NCBI GenBank assembly: GCA_964427535.1
Contig: CAYRVF010000071.1
Location: forward strand, 1 to 29,022
Reading direction: 5' to 3'
Length of the DNA: 29,022 nt
From: CAYRVF01 sp964427535
GTDB taxonomy: Bacteria; Chloroflexota; Ktedonobacteria; Ktedonobacterales; JADMIN01
Shown here: in pieces, positions 1-7,594 of the stretch
How the letters are laid out: every line of letters begins with the position of its first letter
Numbering within the stretch: position 1 is the first letter of the stretch
Translations under genes and position numbers: made by a program
The notes under the pieces: model-generated
Seen by the model: the letters and a program-made list of their open reading frames with translations, nothing else
The model's database searches: none
Told to the model about the DNA's origin: nothing

Positions 1-481
1 AGTGCTTCTCGCGGCCCGTATCCCCATGCGGGTTCCCGGACTGGCTGAGCACCTGGATGGTCTGCGAGCGCACCTTCTCGAGGTTGACGCCGAGGCTCTC
101 CAACACGCCAGCGGCGATGCCCTCACCCTCGCGGACGAGGCCGAGCAGCAGGTGCTCAGTGCCGATGTAGTGATGGTTGAGGCGGCGCGCCTCGTCGACG
201 GCGAGCTCGATGACCTTCTTCGCGCGTGGCGTCAGGCCAATCTCGCCCAGGACGATCCGGTCGCCCCGGCCGATGATGAACTCGACGGCGCTACGCACCT
301 TGTTGAGCTCAACTCCGAGATTGTTCAGAACCTTGGCGGCTACTCCATCGCCCTCGCGGACGAGACCAAGAAGGAGATGCTCGGTCCCGATATAGTTGTG
401 GTTGAAGCGTTGCGCTTCTTCCTGTGCGAGACTCAGCACTTTGCGTGCTCGCTCGGTAAACTTGTCGAACTTGTCGTTCAC
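1..481 (-). CDS. clpC: ATP-dependent Clp protease ATPase subunit ClpC, N-terminal part
   Basis: The minus strand reads MNDKFDKFTERARKVLSLAQ and continues with two tandem Clp-N repeats, each carrying the hallmark GTEHLLLGLVREG (about residues 32-45 and 107-120). This is the substrate/adaptor-binding N-domain of the AAA+ unfoldase ClpC, which feeds proteins to ClpP in the cytoplasm. About 160 codons are visible; the AAA+ modules lie beyond base 1, so the gene is partial at its 3' end. The start is taken as GTG at 481-479 because a G-rich Shine-Dalgarno (AGGGGGG) lies a few bases upstream and the family N-terminus begins exactly there. A good promoter lies about 65 bases upstream. The family assignment is secure; ClpC is preferred over ClpB because of the closely similar twin repeats and the N-terminal sequence. 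Confidence 0.95.
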   Translation of the reverse strand, partial: MNDKFDKFTERARKVLSLAQEEAQRFNHNYIGTEHLLLGLVREGDGVAAKVLNNLGVELNKVRSAVEFIIGRGDRIVLGEIGLTPRAKKVIELAVDEARRLNHHYIGTEHLLLGLVREGEGIAAGVLESLGVNLEKVRSQTIQVLSQSGNPHGDTGREKH

Positions 482-546
482 CTGCTGTCCCCCCTTTCGC
501 GGTGAGGGCGGAACCGGGCCCCTCCACATCAGGTAATGCTGACTTC

Positions 547-575
547 ATGATACGTCACGCCCCGCGAGGCGTCAA
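547..575 (-). promoter_or_regulatory. Sigma-A-type promoter of clpC with inverted repeat in spacer
   Basis: Read on the minus strand: TTGACG (575-570), a 17-base spacer, TATCAT (552-547). This sits about 65 bases before the clpC start. The spacer contains a perfect inverted repeat ACGCC-N6-GGCGT (557-572), a plausible operator. No CIRCE (HrcA) or clear CtsR box was seen. Confidence 0.7.
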
Positions 576-1205
576 GCAAGCTCATCCATTCGAGTGCGCT
601 TGTTTTGCGGCTTGCGCCGTAATTTGGGGGTCAATGTGCGCTGGTAGACACACCCCAGAAGCGCCAAGAATCGGGCATTGCCCTCTGCCTCCACCGGTTG
701 CAAAACGACCGTGGATTGCCCTCGCCTGAAAGGAAACTGACCTGCTCTTCGGGCGGCCGGGCAAGTACCCGAGCCCGAATCGCGGACTGTGACTCCGAGT
801 GTACGAAGCAGTAGCCAAGAAGCCTCATTGCCCGTGGCTCATCAGAAACCGAGAACGTGCGGCGCGCCTTCTCGCCGTGGGGGCCAGCCAGCCTCGTTGG
901 GTGCCGTCCGCCACGCTGGATGCGTCTGCCGCGATTCTCTCATGCCTGAATGCCCGACTGCCCTGGGGAGTAGAAAAGCCTCGCGATGATGAGTCTTCCT
1001 ACCCCATACCTAAGACGATAGCGCCGGAGGTGTACTGACTACAAGATTAGCTCTACGCAAGATCGCCGCCACCTCTCCCCATACACCGCGTCCGATCCTT
1101 CAACCCGCATGTGTGGCGAACCTGTATTGTATCTCTTTACTACGTCTTACGTCCATGAAGATAACATCTCACATGCCCGCGATAAACACCTGAGACAATA
1201 TGACC
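576..1205. other. Non-coding stretch between clpC promoter and rpsA terminator
   Basis: About 0.6 kb with no open frame that resembles a protein and no tRNA-like fold on either strand. Short frames here have no family resemblance and no ribosome binding site. Its only recognised functional edges are the clpC promoter and the rpsA terminator hairpin. Confidence 0.5.
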
Positions 1206-1244
1206 TGAGCCGCCTCCGTGCGCTCCATGCGCAGAGGCGGCTCA
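1206..1244 (-). terminator. Hairpin terminator of rpsA
   Basis: Perfect 11-bp inverted repeat TGAGCCGCCTC (1206-1216) / GAGGCGGCTCA (1234-1244). A further inner 5-bp stem TGCGC/GCGCA is separated from it by a two-base bulge. It lies 50 bases after the rpsA stop on the minus strand. The following bases are only moderately T-rich (TATTGT), so termination may be partly factor dependent. Confidence 0.65.
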
Positions 1245-1292
1245 GACGTGGCGCGATGGCTCCAACTGGAGCGATTCGCGGAGGCGAGTGGC

Positions 1293-2960
1293 TTACGCCT
1301 GCTCATCCTCCGTCGCCGAAGCGGCTGGCTCAGACACCGCGCTCGCGGACTCCTCCGTCGTGGTGGCGGAAGGAGTCGTCTCTGGCGCGGCGGTCGCGGG
1401 CGCTTCCGTCGCCGGAGCAGCCGCCTCAGGGGCCGTTGCTGCCTCAGCGGGAGCGGCGGATGCCGTCTCCGCGGGAGCAGCGGCTGCCGGAGTGGCCTCC
1501 TCAGCCGGTGCAGGGGCGCTCGCCTCAGCGGCAGGGGCGGCGCTGGCGGCCGGCTCAGCCGGAGTCTCGCCCTCGCCCTGATCGCGGTCGAGGCTGCGCT
1601 GCGCGGCGGCGAAGGCGGCGGCCATGGCGGTCGTCGGCGCTTCCTCCGGGCGTGGCGCTGGGCGCTGCTGCTGGCGTGTGGCGGCAGCCCGCTCAGCCGG
1701 GGTCGGCGCCTCGGGCGAGGTCACGGTCGGCGCGGCATCTGCCGTCGGTTCGGCGACGACACCGGTCGTCTCGTCCACCGCGACTTGCTGCTGCGCGTCG
1801 ACATCGTCCACCGCACGCATCGAGAGCCCGAGGCGTCGCCGCTCGGGGTCGATGCGCAGAATCCGCACCGTCACCTCTTCACCCTCGTGCAGCACCTGCT
1901 TCGGGTCCTGCGCGCCGCCCGAGAGCTCCGAGAGGTGAATCAACCCCTCGACGCCGTCCTCGATACGGGCGAAGGCGCCGAACGGCGCGATCTTGGTGAT
2001 GGTGCCCTGCACGATCTGCCCAACCACGTAGCGCTGCTCGACGGTCGTCCACGGATCGACCTCGGCACGCTTGATCGAGAGCGCGATCTTCTTCTTCTCC
2101 TTGTCGACGGAGAGAACCTGCACCTCGACCTTCTGCCCCACCTTGAGCACTTCGCTCGGGTGGTTCACGCGGCTCCAGGCGAGCTGGCTGATATGCACCA
2201 GACCATCCGCGCCACCGAGGTCCACGAAGGCGCCGAAGTTGGCCAGGTTGCTGACCACGCCGGTGCGCACCTCGCCCACCTCGAGCTCGTTGAGCAGCTC
2301 TTCACGCCGCCGCGCACGCCATTCCTGCACGGCGAGGCGCTCGGAGAGAATGAGCCGGTTGCGGTTGCGGTTGATCTCGATGATCTTGAGCTGCAACTTG
2401 CGGCCCACCATGCTCTGGAGCTTGTTCTGGGTCTCCGCGTTGTCCGAGTTGTCCTCGCGCTTGAGGTTGAGGATCTGGCTGATCGGCACGAAGCCGCGGA
2501 TGCCTTCGAGGTTGACGATGAGGCCACCCTTGTTGTAGTCGATGACCTCGGCCTCGAGCAGCTCACCGCGCTCGAACTGCTCCTGTGCGATGCGCCACTG
2601 GCGTTCCTGGCGCGCCCGCTTGATCGAGACGACGGCATGGCCCTCGGGTGTCTCGGGCTGCATCACATACACGAGGACGTTCGTGCCGACGTTCAGCTCG
2701 GAGAGCGAGCCGTAGCCAGCCGCGGGCAGCTCCTTGGTCGAGAGCACACCCTCGCTCTTGAGGCCGATGTCCACAAGGATCTCGTCCGCGTCCATGTGGA
2801 CGATCTGCCCCTCGACGACATCGCCGCGCTTGATCGTGCGGAACTGAGCCTCTTGCTCGTCCAGCAGGCGCTGCATCTCGCTCATGTCGGGCATGTCGTC
2901 ATCGGTATCTTGGACGTTGCCCGTCTGGCCCAGCATGCTGGTGTCGGTCATGTCGGTCAT
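1293..2960 (-). CDS. rpsA: 30S ribosomal protein S1
   Basis: A 555-residue protein with four S1 (OB-fold RNA-binding) domains at about residues 44-116, 131-208, 227-298 and 312-384. Typical S1 strings such as NFGAFVDLGGADGLVHISQL occur in domain 3 and FGAFARIEDGVEGLIHLSEL in domain 4. After about residue 390 there is a long Ala/Pro/Glu-rich, probably disordered tail. S1 binds mRNA leaders on the 30S subunit during initiation; four-domain forms are usual outside Proteobacteria. The start ATG at 2960-2958 is chosen because GAGGAGGT lies seven bases upstream. A longer frame opens at an ATG at 3032 (24 extra residues) but has no Shine-Dalgarno. The gene is monocistronic as far as visible, with a hairpin terminator downstream. 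Confidence 0.95.
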   Translation of the reverse strand: MTDMTDTSMLGQTGNVQDTDDDMPDMSEMQRLLDEQEAQFRTIKRGDVVEGQIVHMDADEILVDIGLKSEGVLSTKELPAAGYGSLSELNVGTNVLVYVMQPETPEGHAVVSIKRARQERQWRIAQEQFERGELLEAEVIDYNKGGLIVNLEGIRGFVPISQILNLKREDNSDNAETQNKLQSMVGRKLQLKIIEINRNRNRLILSERLAVQEWRARRREELLNELEVGEVRTGVVSNLANFGAFVDLGGADGLVHISQLAWSRVNHPSEVLKVGQKVEVQVLSVDKEKKKIALSIKRAEVDPWTTVEQRYVVGQIVQGTITKIAPFGAFARIEDGVEGLIHLSELSGGAQDPKQVLHEGEEVTVRILRIDPERRRLGLSMRAVDDVDAQQQVAVDETTGVVAEPTADAAPTVTSPEAPTPAERAAATRQQQRPAPRPEEAPTTAMAAAFAAAQRSLDRDQGEGETPAEPAASAAPAAEASAPAPAEEATPAAAAPAETASAAPAEAATAPEAAAPATEAPATAAPETTPSATTTEESASAVSEPAASATEDEQA

Positions 2961-3840
2961 CTCACCGACCTCCTCGTGGCCGTTCTGCTCATCGAGCGTG
3001 TTCGGCGCGGTGGAATCTACATCAAACTGCATGAAACACGTCGGTGCCGTGATTGCGCTCAGCTCCCCATCTGAAACGCGCGCGTGGCACCATTCCCTTT
3101 CCTAAGATGTTGCCGGTCTCGGCGAAGATTGGTTCGAATCCTCGCGGGCCGGCGGGTGCGGAAGGGTCGCTTCCGCGGTTCCGGCCGTGCCGGAGGTGCT
3201 GGAGGTCTGTTGCCTGATGGCGCTGGTGTCGGTGTGGGGCGGCGCAAACACCGCGCGTGACGTGACAGTGGGGAAGACCCGAGGGGGGAGTGCCTCTGAA
3301 CCTCTCGCGCTGCTGCGGTCATCTGTGTGGCCCAGGTTCGGCTGAGGAGAAGTTCTCGCTCGTACCGGTGTGTCCCGCGCCACAAAGCCCCTGGTTCCAG
3401 CGTCCGCGTGTCCGAGCGGTGCGCCATATCGCGAGCGCACGATGGCTGGGCGATCTGTTCTGTGAAGCCAGAATCGCGCGACGCCATTGCCTGGATACGA
3501 TGTCCTCGCCCGTGCTCCGAGACTCGCACATATCAGACGCGAGTGAAAAGCAGGTGTCACGATCGTGGCCGGCAACCGGACCACCGACTCACGGGCGGGA
3601 AATGTGGGGAAGGAAAGCACAACTGAGAGGAGCGCCTCCGTAGAGTGCGCCTGAGCACTGCCGCGCGTGACTCGCGCTCGATTGTGTTGTTGAGCGAAAT
3701 CCGTATGCAACTCTACGATTGGCCTACCTACAAGACGACGTCTCCGGATACACGATGCACGCCCAAATGCAAAACGCCCTCATGAGGCCACAATGCCCCT
3801 GAGGTATTCCGCCGTGGTATTTGATTGTGCTCTCGTCCCA
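2961..3840. other. Long non-coding region upstream of rpsA
   Basis: Almost 0.9 kb between the chosen rpsA start and the nudL promoter. Open frames on both strands are Arg/Ser/Pro-rich, overlap one another and lack ribosome binding sites, so they are taken as chance frames. No tRNA, rRNA or CRISPR structure was recognised. A possible minus-strand promoter TTGCAT-N16-TATCCG near 3750-3777 is weak. The region must contain the rpsA promoter and leader, but I cannot place them firmly. Confidence 0.5.
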
Positions 3841-3847
3841 GTTGCTT

Positions 3848-3876
3848 TGCATGCCCCCCACCGACAGATGTAGTAT
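3848..3876 (+). promoter_or_regulatory. Promoter of the Nudix gene
   Basis: TTGCAT (3848-3853), 17-base spacer, TAGTAT (3871-3876). This implies a transcript start near 3883, only about 20 bases before the chosen GTG start at 3903. It supports that start over the longer open frame beginning at 3825. Confidence 0.55.
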
Positions 3877-3902
3877 ACCAGCAGGAATATACGGAGTGCA
3901 AG

Positions 3903-4661
3903 GTGACTTCCGCCGCATTGTGCGATCCGCCCGCATGTCTGACATGCGAGGCGGCGAACGGTGGCCGCGAACGAGCCTGCGAGCGAGGGAGCGTGCGGGT
4001 GGCGCAGAGTTCGGCGAGTTCCGCGGGGGGCGACGCAGCCTTTGGTAGCAATCGTGCGCACCTGCTGACAGACGCCGAGGCCCTGTGCGCTTATCTGCGA
4101 CGGCATCTCGCCACCCGCGCGTTCGACGAGCCGCTTGCCTCCACCCCTGCCCGCGCCCGTGTCGCCGGCGTGCTGGCGCCCCTCTACGCGCGCGACGGCC
4201 AGCCGTATCTGCTCTTCACCCAGCGCACCGACACCCTCTCGTCGCACCGCGGCGAAATCTCTTTCCCCGGCGGCTCGCGCGACCTCACCGACGCCTCGTT
4301 GGATGTCACCGCGCTGCGTGAGACGCACGAGGAGCTTGGCATCGCCCCTGAGCGGGTGGACGTGCTCGGTCAGCTTCCGCGCGTCTTCGCCGCCGTCAGC
4401 AACTTCATCGTGACGCCCTACGTCGGCTGGCTCGGCGAGGGCCTTCCGTCACTCACGCCGAATCCGCGTGAGGTGGCCCTGGTCATCGAGGCGCCTGTCG
4501 CGGCGCTAGCCGATCCGTCGATCTTCCACGAAGAGCAGTGGACCCGCAACGGCCTCACCCACACCGTCTACTTCTACGACCTCGGCCCCCATCGCATCTG
4601 GGGCCTGACCGGGCGCATCCTGCATCAGCTCCTTGCGCTGCTGCCGGCCCCCACCCGCTGA
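3903..4661 (+). CDS. Nudix hydrolase, CoA pyrophosphatase type (NudL/YeaB family)
   Basis: A 252-residue protein. The CoA-pyrophosphatase signature (NUPF0035) LLFTQRTDTLSSHRGEISFP is at about residues 103-122. It is followed by FPGG and the Nudix box, whose catalytic REXXEE core is TALRETHEELGI (R139, E140, E143, E144). The first Nudix glutamate is replaced by aspartate, as is common in this subfamily. The family cleaves coenzyme A or its derivatives to phosphopantetheine and 3',5'-ADP; substrate is inferred from the signature. The first 75 or so residues are low-complexity and poorly conserved in appearance. The GTG start at 3903 is chosen because GGAG lies six bases upstream and the promoter fits. 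The upstream ATG at 3825 has no ribosome site and would precede the promoter. Converges with ribY. Confidence 0.85.
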   Translation: MTSAALCDPPACLTCEAANGGRERACERGSVRVAQSSASSAGGDAAFGSNRAHLLTDAEALCAYLRRHLATRAFDEPLASTPARARVAGVLAPLYARDGQPYLLFTQRTDTLSSHRGEISFPGGSRDLTDASLDVTALRETHEELGIAPERVDVLGQLPRVFAAVSNFIVTPYVGWLGEGLPSLTPNPREVALVIEAPVAALADPSIFHEEQWTRNGLTHTVYFYDLGPHRIWGLTGRILHQLLALLPAPTR

Positions 4662-4731
4662 CTCCCTCCCCCACCTGACGGTGAGAGAGGGGGAACACGA
4701 CGCGTGCGCTTCGCGCCGCGTAGGTCTAGCT

Positions 4732-4761
4732 CCTCTCTCCCGGCGTCAGCCGGGGGAGAGG
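4732..4761. terminator. Palindromic repeat acting as likely bidirectional terminator
   Basis: CCTCTCTCCCGGC (4732-4744) pairs with GCCGGGGGAGAGG (4749-4761), 13 bp with one G-U pair and the tetraloop GTCA. It sits between the converging ends of nudL and ribY. Surrounding purine/pyrimidine-rich tracts (GGGAGAGGGGG, CTCCCTCCCCC) resemble dispersed repeats seen elsewhere in the window. Confidence 0.6.
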
Positions 4762-4812
4762 CTGGGAGAGGGGGCCAGCCGGTACGGCGGGCAGGTCCCT
4801 CGCCATTCCACC

Positions 4813-5847
4813 CTACTTCGGCAGATACGCGTTACTCAGGCCACCGGCGACGTCGACCGAGGAGGGGAGCTGGCCCACGCTCTGCAGGAAGCTCGCCATC
4901 GACTGCCAGTCGCTCGGAGGGGTGTAGCCCGGCTGGGCACCGTTGAGCTGCCACAGCGGAATCGTTGCCTGCAGCACGGCCAGCGCGCTCGCGGCCTTGG
5001 TCGGGTCGTCGAGGCCAGGCACATACTGCTTGCTGATGTTCACCGCGTCCTGAGGGTGTGCCACGACGTATTCGACCCCACGCAACGTGGCCGCGACGAA
5101 CGCGCGCGCCTCGTCAGGATGCTTCGACAGCATCGTCTGCGTCGTGATCAGCCCGTTCGAGACGAGCGGCTGCACCGATGTCACGTCGAGTGTGCGCGTC
5201 TGCATCCCTGCCTTCGCGAGCTGGATCGGCTCGTTGTTGACGTAGCCGATCACCGCGTCCACCTTGTGCGTCAGCAGCGCGGGCACCTGTGTGTAGCCGA
5301 TGCTCTGCACATGTACGTCTGAGAGCGAGAGATTGCCTGCCCGCAGCAGCGCCAGCAGGCCATAGTACGACTCGCCGTACTGACCGGGGATGCCGATGGT
5401 ATGCCCACGCAGGTCTGCCGCGCTGTGAATCGGCGAGTCCGCCGGGACGACGAGCGCGACGGGATACTTGCGGTAGATGTTGGCGATGTAGACGAGCGGC
5501 TGATTGTGCGCCCGCGCGCCGAGCATCTCGTCACCACCGGCGAAGATGGCGTCTTCGCGCCCGGCGGCGATCGCGGCGAACTCGCCCTCGCTCGCATCTG
5601 TATGATGGCGCAGCGTCACATCCAGCCCAGCAGCGCTGTAATAGCCCAGTTTCTCGGCGACATAGAACGGGGCGAACTGGATGTCCGGCACGTACGTCAG
5701 CCCGACCGTCAGATGCGTCGTGCCCGAGCCGCCCGTCGACGTGCTGGATGAGGAGCCACACCCGGCGAGCAGCGCGAGCAGCAGTGGCGCGGCCAGTAGG
5801 GCTGCGAGCAGGCGCGGTGTGCTCCGGAAGAGCGATAGAGAGCGCAT
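4813..5847 (-). CDS. ribY: RibY-like substrate-binding lipoprotein of riboflavin ABC transporter (NMT1 family)
   Basis: A 344-residue lipoprotein with an n-region, hydrophobic core and lipobox LLAGC (lipidated Cys30), then a Ser/Thr/Gly linker. The NMT1/THI5-like periplasmic-binding fold follows: GLTYVPDIQFAPFYVAEKLG near residues 49-68, the dipeptide-like stretch GREDAIFAGGDE, and IGIPGQYGESYYGLLALLRA around 152-171. It would capture the substrate outside the membrane and hand it to RibX. Riboflavin is inferred as the substrate from the FMN riboswitch at the head of the transcript and from the known RibXY pairing in Chloroflexi; the fold alone would also allow a pyrimidine or thiamine-precursor role. 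It starts eight bases after the ribX stop, so the two are cotranscribed, with GGAGG across the ribX end as ribosome site. No ATPase gene is nearby. Confidence 0.85.
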   Translation of the reverse strand: MRSLSLFRSTPRLLAALLAAPLLLALLAGCGSSSSTSTGGSGTTHLTVGLTYVPDIQFAPFYVAEKLGYYSAAGLDVTLRHHTDASEGEFAAIAAGREDAIFAGGDEMLGARAHNQPLVYIANIYRKYPVALVVPADSPIHSAADLRGHTIGIPGQYGESYYGLLALLRAGNLSLSDVHVQSIGYTQVPALLTHKVDAVIGYVNNEPIQLAKAGMQTRTLDVTSVQPLVSNGLITTQTMLSKHPDEARAFVAATLRGVEYVVAHPQDAVNISKQYVPGLDDPTKAASALAVLQATIPLWQLNGAQPGYTPPSDWQSMASFLQSVGQLPSSVDVAGGLSNAYLPK

Positions 5848-5854
5848 GGGTGTT

Positions 5855-6745
5855 CTATGCCTCCAGATATGAGACGCGCCGCTCGGCGAGGCGCGCGAGA
5901 GTGTAGAGCACGGCGGCGATCAGCGCCAGAGTCAGCAGCACGGCGAACACGAGTGCCGTGTCGAACTCGCCACGCGCGATGTTAAGCAGACCGCCCAGCC
6001 CCTGGTCACCGACGACGAACTCGCCGACGACAGCGCCCGTCACGGCCAGCGTGAGGCTTGTCCGCATGCCCGCGAGGATGCTCGGCAGCGCCAGCGGCAG
6101 CTCGATCGACCGCAGCAACGCCCAGGCGTTCGCGCCGTCCACACGTCCCGCGTCGAGCACGTCGCGGTCGAGCGTGCGCAGGCCAAGCGTGGTGTTGACG
6201 AGCGTGGGGAAGAAGACGATCAGGGCACAGAGCGCGATTACCGGGGGCAGCCCATAGGGCAGCCACAGTGCCAGCAGCGGCGCGAGCGCGACCGCGGGCA
6301 GCGCCTGGCTCGCCGCGAGGTACGGCTCTAGCGCGTGCGAGAGCAGGCGGCTGCGCGCCACGACATAGCCCAGTGGCACCGCGACCACCGTCGCGAGCGC
6401 GAAGCCCAGCAGGCTCTCTTCGATGGTGGGCACGGCGTAGCGCACGAGCAACCCGTTGGTCAGGTTGCTCCAGAACGACCGCGCGACCTCCGCTGGTGTC
6501 GGCAGCAGGAAGGTGGAGACGGCTCCTGACGCGGTGAGCGCCTGCCAGATCAGCAGCACGATTACGGCGACGGCCACAGGGGGCGCGATGCGCGAGCGCC
6601 AGCCCAGCCGCACGGGACGGGCAGGGGGGCGCTCCTCAGCATCCACCGGCGCGAACACCTTGGGCTCGTCAGTTTGCGATGTGGCCTGAGCACGCTTAGG
6701 ATCATCTGAGGGTGGCGAAGACGAAGACAACGAACGTAGCGCCAT
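5855..6745 (-). CDS. ribX: RibX-like ABC transporter permease
   Basis: A 296-residue inner-membrane permease of the SsuC/ThiX (BPD_transp_1) type. A hydrophilic, Ser/Pro-rich cytoplasmic leader of about 50 residues precedes the first membrane span (about 52-72), with five or so further spans. The EAA-type coupling loop is visible as DAGRVDGANAWALLRSIELP at about 198-217, where an ATPase would dock. The ATG at 6745 is chosen because GGAGGAGG lies seven bases upstream; the frame remains open for 45 codons further, into the hairpin region. First gene after the FMN riboswitch and followed closely by ribY. The ATP-hydrolysing subunit is not in this window, so it must be supplied from elsewhere. 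Confidence 0.88.
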   Translation of the reverse strand: MALRSLSSSSPPSDDPKRAQATSQTDEPKVFAPVDAEERPPARPVRLGWRSRIAPPVAVAVIVLLIWQALTASGAVSTFLLPTPAEVARSFWSNLTNGLLVRYAVPTIEESLLGFALATVVAVPLGYVVARSRLLSHALEPYLAASQALPAVALAPLLALWLPYGLPPVIALCALIVFFPTLVNTTLGLRTLDRDVLDAGRVDGANAWALLRSIELPLALPSILAGMRTSLTLAVTGAVVGEFVVGDQGLGGLLNIARGEFDTALVFAVLLTLALIAAVLYTLARLAERRVSYLEA

Positions 6746-6797
6746 ACGGGCACCTCCTCCGAGTGCCCGGCCGGCGGCGGATGCCCAGACATGACAA

Positions 6798-6833
6798 TGC
6801 CGCCCCAGCCGGAGCTCTCGACCTGGGGCGGCA
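6798..6833 (-). terminator. Hairpin of riboswitch expression platform
   Basis: An 11-bp perfect stem, TGCCGCCCCAG/CTGGGGCGGCA (6798-6808 with 6823-6833). It lies between the FMN aptamer and the ribX ribosome site and is followed on the minus strand by TTGTCATGTCT. It probably serves as the regulated terminator. The weak T-tract leaves open that control is instead through the ribosome site at 6760-6753. Confidence 0.55.
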
Positions 6834-6886
6834 CGCAGGCAGATACGCCGCAACGCGCCCACTGCATGTGGACACGGCAACGCACC

Positions 6887-7032
6887 GACCTTCTCCCATC
6901 CGGACTGTCACCGTCGGCTCCGGCATCTCACCGGATCTGCTACGCTCGTGCATGCACAAGGCGCGGCTCGCGGGCTCGGCGTGGTCTACACGCCATACCG
7001 CCGGTCGGGAATTACACCCTGCCCCGAAGGTC
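6887..7032 (-). promoter_or_regulatory. FMN riboswitch (RFN element)
   Basis: The minus strand carries the RFN consensus blocks in the correct order: GGGGCAGGGTG, AATTCCCGACCGGCGGTA, GAGCCCGCGAGC, CAGATCCGGTGAGATGCCGG, AGCCGACGGTGACAGTCCGG and ATGGGAGAAGGT. The closing P1 helix is GACCTTC (7032-7026) with GAAGGTC (6893-6887), 7 bp. The element binds FMN and lowers expression of downstream genes when flavin is plentiful. Here it heads the ribX-ribY transcript, which is the strongest evidence that this ABC pair moves riboflavin or a related flavin. Confidence 0.96.
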
Positions 7033-7093
7033 ACGACATATTTATTTGTTCGCGCGGCTCCCTCTCACTGATGCTGCCGCGCTTCCATTCTCT

Positions 7094-7123
7094 AGTATAC
7101 GTCCGCGACGCGCGTTCTGCCAA
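7094..7123 (-). promoter_or_regulatory. Promoter of the FMN riboswitch-ribXY transcript
   Basis: On the minus strand TTGGCA (7123-7118), 18-base spacer, TATACT (7099-7094). The predicted start falls near 7087, about 55 bases before the aptamer P1 helix. Confidence 0.75.
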
Positions 7124-7160
7124 GTGCGCCTGGTTGTCGTGGCTGGGAGGCTCGCCCCCA

Positions 7161-7532
7161 CTACCACCGCCCCCGTGCCTCGGCACGGGCAGCCTGACAG
7201 CTCTCGCAGGCACACATGGCGCGCAGCTTCTCGTAGGTGTAGATGCCGGTGTGGTGGCCGTCGCCCCAGACGGGCGTCAGGCCGTAGCGCCCGACGGGCT
7301 GCAGCTCGTAGACGGTCGTCTCTTGCTCGGTGAACTGCGTGGTCGCGTCGACCGCGCCCTTCTGGCCGCCCTCGCCAGAACACCACGCGCAAGGACACGC
7401 GCGTCGCAGCGCCTCATAGGGGTGTACGCTCTCGTGCTCGTCCGACCACGAGATCAGCAGGCGGCGGTGGTCCTCGTCGAGCTCGTAGGAGAGCGGTGTC
7501 ACGTCGTTGGGTAGATACATGGTAGTGCTCAC
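7161..7532 (-). CDS. DUF971 (GBBH-like N-terminal domain) protein
   Basis: A 123-residue single-domain protein. It shows the DUF971 landmarks: an N-terminal segment with SWSDEHESVHPYEALRRACP, the late motif VWGDGHHTGIYTYEKLRAMC, and two Cys clusters, CPCAWC (about 46-51) and CACESC (about 107-112), that could bind zinc or an iron-sulfur centre. The domain occurs at the N-terminus of gamma-butyrobetaine hydroxylases and as a free-standing protein of unclear role, sometimes linked to iron-sulfur protein maturation. The start is GTG at 7532, preceded by AGGGG; an in-frame ATG at 7520 is the alternative. It lies between the GT-C-like gene and the ribXY promoter, on the same strand, and its function is not resolved by context. 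Confidence 0.85.
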   Translation of the reverse strand: MSTTMYLPNDVTPLSYELDEDHRRLLISWSDEHESVHPYEALRRACPCAWCSGEGGQKGAVDATTQFTEQETTVYELQPVGRYGLTPVWGDGHHTGIYTYEKLRAMCACESCQAARAEARGRW

Positions 7533-7594
7533 TTTCGCGCCCCTGTAGAGACAGGCGGAAGAGATTCAGCGGGACGCGTATTGTCCATCCACCA

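Noticed and set aside
1218..3074. 618-residue open frame on the plus strand opposite rpsA
   Set aside because: It is a GC-rich antisense shadow of S1; its sequence is Arg/Leu repetitive and has no domain, while the minus strand encodes clear S1 domains.
3144..3175. tRNA T-loop-like GGTTCGAATCC
   Set aside because: The flanking bases do not form a five-base T-stem or a seven-base acceptor stem, and no anticodon arm is present on either strand.
3102..3710. 202-residue minus-strand open frame upstream of rpsA
   Set aside because: Biased Arg/Ser/Thr/Pro composition, no ribosome site and no recognisable domain; overlapped by several equally poor frames.
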